From contig NZ_JABERD010000023.1 in assembly GCF_013044505.1 (NCBI RefSeq), forward strand, positions 1-64,000: DNA of 64,000 nucleotides. Direction: 5' to 3'. The stretch's first letter is position 1. Each line of letters opens with the position of its first letter. The position numbers were made by a program, and so were the translations under genes. This DNA is from Streptomyces sp. S3(2020). GTDB lineage: Bacteria > Actinomycetota > Actinomycetes > Streptomycetales > Streptomycetaceae. Under the pieces are notes generated by a model. That model made no database searches. It was not told the origin of the DNA and saw nothing but the letters and a program-made list of their open reading frames with translations. Shown one piece after another: positions 8,447-15,356 of this stretch.

Positions 8447-9811
8447 ATGCCCCGCCCCCTGCGGGTAGCCATCGTCGGCGCCGGCCCGGCCGGCATCTAC
8501 GCCGCCGACGCTCTGCTCAAGTCCGACGTGGCCACCGAGCCCGGTGTGTCCATCGACATCTTCGAGCGGATGCCCGCCCCGTTCGGGCTGATCCGGTACG
8601 GCGTCGCTCCCGACCACCCCCGCATCAAGGGCATCATCAAGGCCCTCCACCAGGTCCTCGACAAGCCGCAGGTCCGTCTCTTCGGCAACGTGGACTACGG
8701 CACCGACATCCACCTCGACGACCTGCGCGCGTTCTACGACGGTGTGATCTTCTCGACCGGCGCCATGGCGGACCGCGAGATGAAGATCCCCGGTGTCGAG
8801 CTCGACGGCTCCTACGGCGCCGCCGACTTCGCCTCCTGGTACGACGGCCACCCGGACGTCCCGCGTACCTGGCCGCTCAAGGCCGAGAAGGTCGCGGTCC
8901 TGGGCGTGGGCAATGTGGCGCTCGACATCTCCCGCATCCTCGCGAAGACGGCGGACGAGCTGCTGCCGACGGAGATCCCGCCGAACGTCTACGAGGGCCT
9001 CAAGGCGAACAAGGCCGTCGAGATCCACGTCTTCGGCCGCCGTGGCCCGGCGCAGGCGAAGTTCAGCCCGATGGAGCTGCGCGAGCTGGACCACTCCCCC
9101 AACATCGAGGTCATCGTCAACCCCGAGGACATCGACTACGACGACGGCTCGATCGCCGAGCGGCGGGGCAACAAGCAGGTCGACATGGTCGCCAAGACCC
9201 TGGAGAACTGGGCCATCCGCGACATCGGCGACCGTCCGCACAAGCTCTTCCTGCACTTCTTCGAGTCCCCGACGGAGATACTCGGCGAGGACGGCCAGGT
9301 CGTCGGTCTGCGCACCGAGCGCACCGAGCTGGACGGCACCGGCAACGTCAAGGGCACCGGCCAGTTCACCGACTGGGACGTGAACGCGGTCTACCGCGCG
9401 GTCGGTTACCTCTCCGACAAGCTCCCCAAGCTGCCCTGGGACATCGGCTCGGGCACCGTCCCGGACGAGGGCGGCCGCGTGATCCAGGAGAGCGGCGCGC
9501 ACCTTCAGTCCGTGTACGTCACCGGCTGGATCCGGCGCGGTCCGGTGGGCCTCATCGGCCACACCAAGGGCGACGCCAACGAGACCGTGGCGAACCTGCT
9601 GGACGACTTCGCGAACAGCCGACTTCAGACGCCGGCCTCCCCCGAGCCGGAGGCCGTGGAGGCGTTCCTCGCCGAGCGCGAGCTCCGGGTCACCACCTGG
9701 GAGGGCTGGTACAAGCTGGACGCCGCCGAGAAGGCACTGGGCGAGCCGCAGGGCCGCGAGCGCGTGAAGCTCGTCGAGCGCGAGGACATGCTCAAGGCAA
9801 GCGGCGCGTAA
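8447..9811 (+). CDS. fprA: ferredoxin/flavodoxin-NADP+ reductase, FprA type
   Basis: FAD- and NADP-dependent reductase of 454 residues, close to the length of mycobacterial FprA. It transfers electrons between NADPH and ferredoxins that feed P450s or other oxygenases. The N-terminus has the FAD-binding VAIVGAGPAGIYAAD, then FERMPAPFGLIRYGVAPDHP, typical of the adrenodoxin-reductase group; the NADP-binding fold has VAVLGVGNVALDISR; the C-terminal part has GWIRRGPVGLIGHTKGDA. I start at 8447 because GAAGGGA lies 8 bases upstream; the frame extends to 8420. It stands alone and ends at a strong terminator. The iron-box-like element upstream suggests iron-responsive expression. Confidence 0.92.
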   Translation: MPRPLRVAIVGAGPAGIYAADALLKSDVATEPGVSIDIFERMPAPFGLIRYGVAPDHPRIKGIIKALHQVLDKPQVRLFGNVDYGTDIHLDDLRAFYDGVIFSTGAMADREMKIPGVELDGSYGAADFASWYDGHPDVPRTWPLKAEKVAVLGVGNVALDISRILAKTADELLPTEIPPNVYEGLKANKAVEIHVFGRRGPAQAKFSPMELRELDHSPNIEVIVNPEDIDYDDGSIAERRGNKQVDMVAKTLENWAIRDIGDRPHKLFLHFFESPTEILGEDGQVVGLRTERTELDGTGNVKGTGQFTDWDVNAVYRAVGYLSDKLPKLPWDIGSGTVPDEGGRVIQESGAHLQSVYVTGWIRRGPVGLIGHTKGDANETVANLLDDFANSRLQTPASPEPEAVEAFLAERELRVTTWEGWYKLDAAEKALGEPQGRERVKLVEREDMLKASGA

Positions 9812-9829
9812 GCGAGTTCGGCCGTACGA

Positions 9830-9875
9830 CGTGGCGGGCGGGACCGGGGGTGCACCCCTGGCCCCGCCCGCCACG
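9830..9875. terminator. bidirectional stem-loop terminator
   Basis: A 13-base stem, CGTGGCGGGCGGG with CCCGCCCGCCACG, encloses a smaller GGGG/CCCC hairpin. It lies between the convergent reductase and acetyltransferase genes and can serve both strands. There is no U-tract, as usual in Streptomyces. Confidence 0.75.
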
Positions 9876-10024
9876 CGTTTCCGTGCTCGACGGCGACGAC
9901 GGTGACGACGATCTTCCCGACCTGCGAGCCCGCCTCCATGCGGCGGCGCGGACCCCGAAGTCGTTCCTGCCGACCGCCGGGTTCTCATGGCACCGCACGA
10001 TGCCGGTCGGTACTTCAGCGCCCG

Positions 10025-10660
10025 TCAGAGACGGTCGAGTTCTCCCGTCGTACGTCCGAGGCAGGCCACGTGCCCCCCGAAGTCCGGAACGTCGATCTCC
10101 TGGAAGCCGAGGCGGTCGTAGAAGGCGCGGGCCGGGACGTTGGCCGTCGCCATCACCAGATGCACGGCCGGCACCCCGCGGTCCCGCAGCGCCCGCAGGA
10201 AGGTCCGCATCAACTCGCGGCCGTGACCGCGGCCTTGGTGATCGGGGAGCAGGTCGATGTGCAAGTGGGCGGGATGGCCGGCGAGTTCGGGGACGACCAT
10301 GCGCTCGGGGTGGTGCAGCAACGGGATCATCACCTCGTCCGGGGTGGTGGGCGGGCCGCTGGTTTCCGGATAGCGGTCGGCGACCAGCGGGAGCCACTTC
10401 GCGCGGAAGTCGTCGGCGAAGCGGACGGTGTCGGCGGTGCCGAGGATGTAACCGACCGCCTGCCCCCGCCCGTCGTCCAGCACGAACGTGAGGTCCGGCT
10501 CCAGTTCCGCGTAGGGGGTCGCGAAGATCACCGGGAGGATTCCGGGGTCCGCATACACGGGACGGCTGTCGAGGCCGTTGTGCGCGGTGCGGATGCAGAT
10601 GTCCTCGAGGGCGGCCCGGTCCTCGGGACGGTACGGGCGAATCACGGCTGACGAAGTCAT
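10025..10660 (-). CDS. GNAT acetyltransferase-like protein resembling the C-terminal domain of O-GlcNAcase
   Basis: A 211-residue GNAT-fold protein. The segments PDLTFVLDDGRGQAVGYILG and ADDFRAKWLPLVADRYP resemble the acetyltransferase-like C-terminal domain of eukaryotic O-GlcNAcase and its stand-alone Streptomyces homologues. The acetyl-CoA motif LLPDHQGRGHGRELM is intact, so catalysis is possible, unlike the eukaryotic pseudo-enzyme domain. I prefer the ATG at 10660 over one 11 codons upstream because the alignable domain begins just after it (IRPYRPEDRAALEDICIRTA). A perfect CebR-type operator sits 18 bases before this start. The substrate is unknown. Confidence 0.8.
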   Translation of the reverse strand: MTSSAVIRPYRPEDRAALEDICIRTAHNGLDSRPVYADPGILPVIFATPYAELEPDLTFVLDDGRGQAVGYILGTADTVRFADDFRAKWLPLVADRYPETSGPPTTPDEVMIPLLHHPERMVVPELAGHPAHLHIDLLPDHQGRGHGRELMRTFLRALRDRGVPAVHLVMATANVPARAFYDRLGFQEIDVPDFGGHVACLGRTTGELDRL

Positions 10661-10678
10661 CGCAGCATCCTGCAGAGT

Positions 10679-10692
10679 TGGGAGCGCTCCCA
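10679..10692. promoter_or_regulatory. perfect CebR-type operator TGGGAGCGCTCCCA
   Basis: The 14-base palindrome TGGGAGCGCTCCCA is identical to the consensus bound by CebR, the LacI-family cellulose/cello-oligosaccharide repressor of Streptomyces. It lies in the 71-base gap between the divergent acetyltransferase (start 10660) and DUF1152 (start 10732) genes. The identity is direct. Binding by CebR or a related LacI regulator such as MalR is inference. Confidence 0.7.
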
Positions 10693-10731
10693 CAACCCCG
10701 TGGACAGAAGATCACCTGTTAGCGTCCTGCG

Positions 10732-11697
10732 GTGTTCTCCCTCCATGAGCCTGCCCTCTTCACCCGTCTGCGTGCCGCGCGACGGGTGCTCGTCGCCGGT
10801 GCGGGCGGCGGTTTCGACATCTACGCGGGTCTTCCGCTGGCCCTCGCGCTGAGGTCGGCCGGAAAGGAAGTGCACCTGGCCAACCTGTCGTTCGCGGATC
10901 TGTACGGCCTCGACCTGGACGTGTGGCTGGGCGAGGACGTCGCGGCCGTGCGCCCCGACACCGCCGCCCGCGGCGACTACTTCCCCGAGCGCGCCCTCGC
11001 CCGGTGGCTGGATCTCCAGGGCCTGCCCGCGACGGTGTACGCCTTCCCGCGCTCCGGCGTACAGCCGTTGCGGGCCGCGTACCGCACACTCCTCGACCAT
11101 CTGGGCCCGGTGGACGCGATCGTGCTGGTGGACGGCGGGACCGACATCCTCCTGCGCGGCGACGAGCACGGGCTCGGCACCCCGGAGGAGGACATGGCGA
11201 GCCTGGCCGCGGTGGCGGGGCTGGCGGAGATACCCGAACGACTGGTGGCCTGCCTCGGGTTCGGGGTGGACGCCTACCACGGGGTCAACCACTCCCTGGT
11301 CCTGGAGAACCTGGCCGCGCTGGACCGCGAGGGCGGCTACCTGGGCGCGTTCTCGCTGCCGCACGCGAGCCGCGAAGGCGCCCTCTATCTCGACGCGGTG
11401 GCCCACGCCCAGGAGTGCACCCCGGAGTATCCGAGCATCGTCAACGGCTCCGTCGCGGCGGCCGTGCGCGGCGATTTCGGAGACGTCCGCTTCACCGCAC
11501 GGACCCGGAACAGCGAGCTGTTCATCAATCCGCTCATGGCCCTGTACTTCTGCGTGGACGCCCCGACCCTCGCCCGCCGCAACCTCTACCTGGACCGGCT
11601 GGAGGACACCGCGCTGATGCGCCAGATCAGTTCCGTCATCGCGGAGTTCCGTGACGAACTGCCACGACAGCGGCCGCCACGCGCGTATCCGCACTGA
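10732..11697 (+). CDS. DUF1152 family protein
   Basis: A 321-residue cytoplasmic protein of the DUF1152 family, function unknown. The N-terminus has a glycine-rich nucleotide-binding-like loop, VLVAGAGGGFDIYAGLPLA, and conserved acidic motifs VDAIVLVDGGTDILLRGDE and LACLGFGVDAYHGVNH-like segments follow. It uses a GTG start with no obvious Shine-Dalgarno, so it may be leaderless. It is divergent from the OGA-HAT-like acetyltransferase across a perfect CebR-type box, hinting at control by an oligosaccharide signal. Confidence 0.8.
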   Translation: MFSLHEPALFTRLRAARRVLVAGAGGGFDIYAGLPLALALRSAGKEVHLANLSFADLYGLDLDVWLGEDVAAVRPDTAARGDYFPERALARWLDLQGLPATVYAFPRSGVQPLRAAYRTLLDHLGPVDAIVLVDGGTDILLRGDEHGLGTPEEDMASLAAVAGLAEIPERLVACLGFGVDAYHGVNHSLVLENLAALDREGGYLGAFSLPHASREGALYLDAVAHAQECTPEYPSIVNGSVAAAVRGDFGDVRFTARTRNSELFINPLMALYFCVDAPTLARRNLYLDRLEDTALMRQISSVIAEFRDELPRQRPPRAYPH

Positions 11698-11791
11698 AGG
11701 TCACGTTTCGGGGAATCAGCCGTGATCGCACAGCAAGGCTGTATACGCTCCAGGTTCTTCTTCACCGAACCTTCACAAGGGGGGCCTTGTC

Positions 11792-12286
11792 ATGGGTATA
11801 CGCCTTGCTGCCACGACCGCAGCCGCCGCGGGCACACTGATCGCGCTCACGGCCGTACCGGCCCAGGCCGCCGAGTACACGTCCGCGCTGAAGATCCGCG
11901 GGGTCCAGTACGACGCGCCCGGCAGCGACTCCAACAACTGCGCCACCGGGAACACCCGCGAGGAGTATGTGACCGTCAAGAACTACTCCTCGACCAAGAC
12001 CGTGAACCTGAAGGGTTACGTCGTCGAGGACGCGGTCGGCAACTTCTTCGAGTTCACCGCGAACCACTACCTCCAGCCCGGTGACTACGTGAAGCTCCGC
12101 GGCGGCAACGGCAGCGACTCCGACGCCAAGAACGTCGTCTACCGCGACAACTGCAACTTCATCTGGAACAACGACAAGGACACGATCTACCTCTACAAGC
12201 CGTCCGGCAGCCGGGCCGACGTCCACTCCTACACCAAGAGCGGCTCCGACCCGGACCGGAACGGTTACATCAAGTTCCACAGCTGA
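11792..12286 (+). CDS. secreted lamin-tail-domain protein
   Basis: A 164-residue exported protein. The signal peptide is residues 1-27 (hydrophobic TTAAAAGTLIALTAVPAQAA, cleavage after AQA). The rest is a single lamin-tail domain of Ig-like beta structure: ALKIRGVQYDAPG, EEYVTVKNYSSTKTVNLKGY, VVEDAVGNFFEF, YLQPGDYVKLRGGNG. Such domains occur in bacterial surface and secreted nuclease-associated proteins. Here it is alone, so binding partners are unknown. The start is supported by AAGGGGGG upstream. Two cysteines (in NNCATG and RDNCNF) could form a disulfide. It converges on the hydrolase gene with a 2-base gap. Confidence 0.88.
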   Translation: MGIRLAATTAAAAGTLIALTAVPAQAAEYTSALKIRGVQYDAPGSDSNNCATGNTREEYVTVKNYSSTKTVNLKGYVVEDAVGNFFEFTANHYLQPGDYVKLRGGNGSDSDAKNVVYRDNCNFIWNNDKDTIYLYKPSGSRADVHSYTKSGSDPDRNGYIKFHS

Positions 12287-12288
12287 GC

Positions 12289-13032
12289 TCAGAGAGCGCG
12301 CCCCAGGAGATCCAGCAGTGCCGTCCAGTGGCGGTCCGTCGCCTCGGCGCTGTACATCGCCGTGTCGGCCTGGGTGAAGCCGTGGTGGGCGCCGGGGTAG
12401 ACCTCGGCGCGGTGGCGGACGCCGGCTGTGGTGAGGGTCTTGTCGAGGCGGGCTGTCTGGTCGGCGGGGTTGGTGGAGTCCTGGTCCGCGTGGCCGAAGT
12501 AGAGCTCGGCGGTGATGCGGTCGGCGAGGAGGTGGGGGCTGTCGGGGGCGTCGGTGGCCAGGAAGGCGCCGTGGAAGCCGGCCGCCGCGGCGACGCGGTC
12601 GGGGTGGGTGCCCGCGGTGCGCAGGGCAAGCCCCGCGCCCATGCAGTAGCCGGTCACTCCCGCCTTGCCGTCGGTGGTCAGCGGGGAGGCGGCGAGCCAG
12701 TCCAGATAGACGGCCGCGTCCCGCATGGCCCCCTCGGGGGTGAGACTGAGGGCGGCCGGGCGCAGGCTCGCGATGATCTCCGGGCGTTCCGCCGGGTTGA
12801 TGAAGTCGGGCAGCTCCACCAGGGGCGCCCGGCCGGAACGGTAGAAGACGTTGGGGACGAGGACGGTGTAGCCCGCCGAGGCGAGGCGGTCCGCCATGCC
12901 CTTCAGGTGCGGGCGCAGCCCGAAGGCGTCCATGTAGAGCAGGACCGCGGGGTGCGGGACGCCGTCGTCCGGGTGGGCGAGATAGGCGTCGGCGGTGCCG
13001 TCCTGCGTGGGGATGTCGATCATCGTGCTCAT
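12289..13032 (-). CDS. dienelactone hydrolase family alpha/beta hydrolase
   Basis: A 247-residue cytoplasmic hydrolase with a cysteine nucleophile. GVTGYCMGAGLALR is the nucleophile elbow of dienelactone hydrolases, and YPGAHHGFT carries the catalytic histidine. Family members hydrolyse lactones and small esters. The start at 13032 overlaps the stop of the upstream reductase gene in an ATGA arrangement, so the two are translationally coupled. GGGGAGC precedes it. The pair is divergent from a TetR regulator, the usual arrangement for a repressor and its detoxification targets. Confidence 0.85.
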   Translation of the reverse strand: MSTMIDIPTQDGTADAYLAHPDDGVPHPAVLLYMDAFGLRPHLKGMADRLASAGYTVLVPNVFYRSGRAPLVELPDFINPAERPEIIASLRPAALSLTPEGAMRDAAVYLDWLAASPLTTDGKAGVTGYCMGAGLALRTAGTHPDRVAAAAGFHGAFLATDAPDSPHLLADRITAELYFGHADQDSTNPADQTARLDKTLTTAGVRHRAEVYPGAHHGFTQADTAMYSAEATDRHWTALLDLLGRAL

Positions 13033-13745
13033 ACGGCGGCGCTCCCCGACTCGACGAGTTCCTTGACCCGGGCGGCCGGGACCGGCACCCCGGGGCTCGC
13101 GAAGAACCACCGCTGCGCCTCCTCCGGGCTCAGCCCCTCGGGCCGCTCCCCCATGTACGGCTGGACGTAGGCGGGGCTGCCGGGCCTGAGGCGTCCGCTG
13201 TCGGCGAGGCCGCCGATGTCCACCGCGTCGTAGCCGAGCACGTCGAGGAGGGCGACCACGTCGGCCTTGGCCCCGGCGTGGTCACCGGCGACCGGCAGGG
13301 CGCTGCGGTCGGCGGCGCCGGCGGGACGGGCGAGGGTGACCAGGTGGTGGAAGTCGATGGTGGCGAAGGTCTTCACCACCCGGGAGCCGGCCAGGTGCCG
13401 CTGCACCAGCGAGCTGGAGGTCAGTTCGCCCGAGTCGATCGCGGCGATGTCTCCGTCGCGCTGCGGGTGATGGACCATCGCGTCGATCACGGTCCGGCCG
13501 GCGAGCTCGGCGGTGGAGAGCGTTTCGTAGGCCTTCAGCGGTACGGCGGCCACCACCAGGTCGGCCCGGGCGGCCTCCGCGGGCGTCGCCGCGCGGGCGT
13601 GCGGACCGAGTTCGGCGACGAGGTCGGCGAGGGTCCCGGGGCCGCGGGAGTTGCTCAGGACGACGTCCAGTCCGGCGGCCACGGCGATCCGGGCGATGGC
13701 GCCGCCGATCATTCCGCTGCCTATGAGTCCGAGGGTCTGGGGCAC
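13029..13745 (-). CDS. NADPH-dependent F420-reductase-like oxidoreductase
   Basis: A 238-residue protein with an N-terminal Rossmann fold (LGLIGSGMIGGAIARIAVAA, then VVLSNSRGP, the arginine being consistent with NADP). It matches the family that includes F420:NADP oxidoreductases and pyrroline-carboxylate-reductase-like dehydrogenases. Mid-protein segments ADLVVAAVPLKAYET and GRTVIDAMVHHPQRDGD fit. It is first gene of a two-gene operon with the dienelactone hydrolase and divergent from the TetR gene. The exact substrate cannot be told. Confidence 0.8.
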   Translation of the reverse strand: MPQTLGLIGSGMIGGAIARIAVAAGLDVVLSNSRGPGTLADLVAELGPHARAATPAEAARADLVVAAVPLKAYETLSTAELAGRTVIDAMVHHPQRDGDIAAIDSGELTSSSLVQRHLAGSRVVKTFATIDFHHLVTLARPAGAADRSALPVAGDHAGAKADVVALLDVLGYDAVDIGGLADSGRLRPGSPAYVQPYMGERPEGLSPEEAQRWFFASPGVPVPAARVKELVESGSAAV

Positions 13746-13810
13746 GGGGTCACGCCTCCACGGTTCTTGATGTCCAATGTGGAACTGAGTGTCACGCTAG
13801 CCATCGAGTT

Positions 13811-13826
13811 TCACTCTTGCAAGTGA
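13811..13826. promoter_or_regulatory. imperfect palindrome in the TetR divergent promoter, candidate operator
   Basis: TCACT-cttgca-AGTGA occupies the intergenic region between the reductase (start 13745) and the TetR gene (start 13854). Its centre is the 8-base palindrome CTTGCAAG. The location is where a divergent TetR repressor would bind. No other symmetrical site of comparable quality was seen there. Confidence 0.5.
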
Positions 13827-13853
13827 GAGTCGGGTTGGCGGTACGATCACGGG

Positions 13854-14447
13854 GTGACCGGAGCAGCGCGTACGAACACCAGAGACATCGCCCGGGCCGC
13901 CGTACGGGCCGAACTGGCCCAGGTGGCCTTCGAGTTGTTCCGTCGCGAGGGGTTCGACAAGGTCACCCTCGACGATCTGGCGACGGCCGCCGGGGTGTCG
14001 CGCAGCACCTTCCTGCGCTACTTCGGCACCAAGGAGGACGCCGTCCTGGGCGCCTTCGAGGGCCACGACCGCCGGGTCGCCGACGCGCTGCGGGCCCGGC
14101 CCGCGGACGAGGACGAGTGGTCGGCGCTACGGGGTGCGATGGACACCGTCATCGAGCGGTACCACGAGGACCCGGAGGGCTCGCTGGCCACGACCCGGCT
14201 GGTCCGGGAGACCCCGGCCCTGTGCGCCCGGCATCTGGAGAAGCAGCACAGCTGGCGGCCCGCGCTGGTCGAGGCGCTGGCCGAGCGGTCCGGCAGCGAG
14301 GGGCACCCGGCACTGGGTCAGACGGTGCGGGCGGCCGCGGCGATCGACTGCCTCCAGGTCGCCCTCGACCACTGGACGGCCTCCGACGGCCGGCTCGACC
14401 TCGTCACCCTCCTCGACGAGGCCTTCGCCGCGCTCGCACCACGCTGA
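13854..14447 (+). CDS. TetR family transcriptional regulator
   Basis: A 197-residue regulator. The N-terminal helix-turn-helix lies at about 15-60 (AQVAFELFRREGFDKVTLDD, LATAAGVSRSTFLRYFGTKE). The C-terminal helical domain would bind the ligand. GTG start. It is divergent from the reductase/hydrolase operon and probably represses it and itself through the palindrome in between (inference from layout). Confidence 0.9.
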   Translation: MTGAARTNTRDIARAAVRAELAQVAFELFRREGFDKVTLDDLATAAGVSRSTFLRYFGTKEDAVLGAFEGHDRRVADALRARPADEDEWSALRGAMDTVIERYHEDPEGSLATTRLVRETPALCARHLEKQHSWRPALVEALAERSGSEGHPALGQTVRAAAAIDCLQVALDHWTASDGRLDLVTLLDEAFAALAPR

Positions 14448-14465
14448 ACGACGGTCACGGTCGCA

Positions 14466-14548
14466 CCCACCCGGAAGCGCGGGGAACCGCCGAACAGCCG
14501 CTGCCGACACCCACCCAGGGGCGCGGGGAACCGCGCGACCAGCCCCCA
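14466..14548. repeat. two tandem copies of the Streptomyces GCGCGGGGAACCGCGCGACC intergenic repeat
   Basis: Two copies of a roughly 36-40 base unit, at about 14466-14501 and 14509-14548, both built on CACCC...GCGCGGGGAACCGC...ACCAGC. The second copy folds as GGGGCGCGG-GGAA-CCGCGC...CCCC. This unit recurs between genes in Streptomyces chromosomes. Here it separates the convergent TetR and response regulator genes and may act as a bidirectional terminator. The rest of the gap (14550-14678) is C/A-rich with short CACCC runs and no gene. Confidence 0.7.
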
Positions 14549-14678
14549 CGCACCCGCACCCGACAACACACCCACCCCGCCGACACCACCGGCCACCACC
14601 ACTCGACACCCAAGCGGCGTCACCAACGCCCGCACCCACCCGTCGTGGCCAACCACCGCCGCCCGCCCACCCGTTCAC

Positions 14679-15356
14679 TCACCCGCCGTGCCAGTGGTAC
14701 CGGCGTTCGGGCCGCCCCGCGTGGCCGTAGCGCAGGGACACCACTGCCCGGCCCGTGACGGCGAGGTGTTCGAGGTAGCGGCGCGCGCTGACCCGGGAGA
14801 TGCCGACCCGTTCCGCGCACTCCGCGGCGGACAGGTGTCCCTCGACCGCGCGCAGCGCACGCTCGACCAGCTCGGAGGTCTCCACGCTCATGCCCTTCGG
14901 CAGCGTGGGCGCCACCGTCGGCGCGGCGACCCGGCCCAGCGCCCGGTCCACCTCGGCCTGTCCGCTCACCGTCCCGACGCACAGGTCGCCGCGGCGGGCG
15001 CTGTAGCGTTCCAGCCGGTCCTTGAGCTCCTCGGCGTCGAAGGGTTTCAGCAGGTAGTCCACGACCCCCTGGCGTACGGCACGGCGTACCGCCTCCGACT
15101 CGCGGGCGGCACTGATCACCATCACGTCGCAGTCGTGTCCGGCGGACCGCAGCCGGGGGACGACGTCCAGGCCGAACATGTCGGGCAGATAGAGGTCGAG
15201 CAGCACCAGGTCGGGCTCCAGCTCGGCGACGGCGGTGAGGGCCTGTTCCCCGCAGTTCGCCGTGCCGACGACACGGAAGCCCTCGACGCTGTCGACGAAT
15301 CCGCGGTGGATGCGCGCCACCATGAAGTCGTCCTCGACCACGAGTACGTCGATCAC
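14679..15356 (-). CDS. response regulator of the CitB/DpiA family
   Basis: A 225-residue DNA-binding response regulator. The receiver domain covers about 1-120, with VEDDFMVARIHRGF, phospho-acceptor aspartate in LVLLDLYLPDMFGLDV and the lysine of LLKPFDAEELKDRL. The C-terminal winged helix (about 165-215) has AAECAERVGISRVSARRYLE. Its start overlaps the sensor kinase stop by 4 bases. With the kinase and the divergent tctCBA genes it forms a substrate-sensing unit for tricarboxylate uptake, as known for CitAB/DpiBA and TctDE systems. Confidence 0.9.
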   Translation of the reverse strand: MIDVLVVEDDFMVARIHRGFVDSVEGFRVVGTANCGEQALTAVAELEPDLVLLDLYLPDMFGLDVVPRLRSAGHDCDVMVISAARESEAVRRAVRQGVVDYLLKPFDAEELKDRLERYSARRGDLCVGTVSGQAEVDRALGRVAAPTVAPTLPKGMSVETSELVERALRAVEGHLSAAECAERVGISRVSARRYLEHLAVTGRAVVSLRYGHAGRPERRYHWHGG

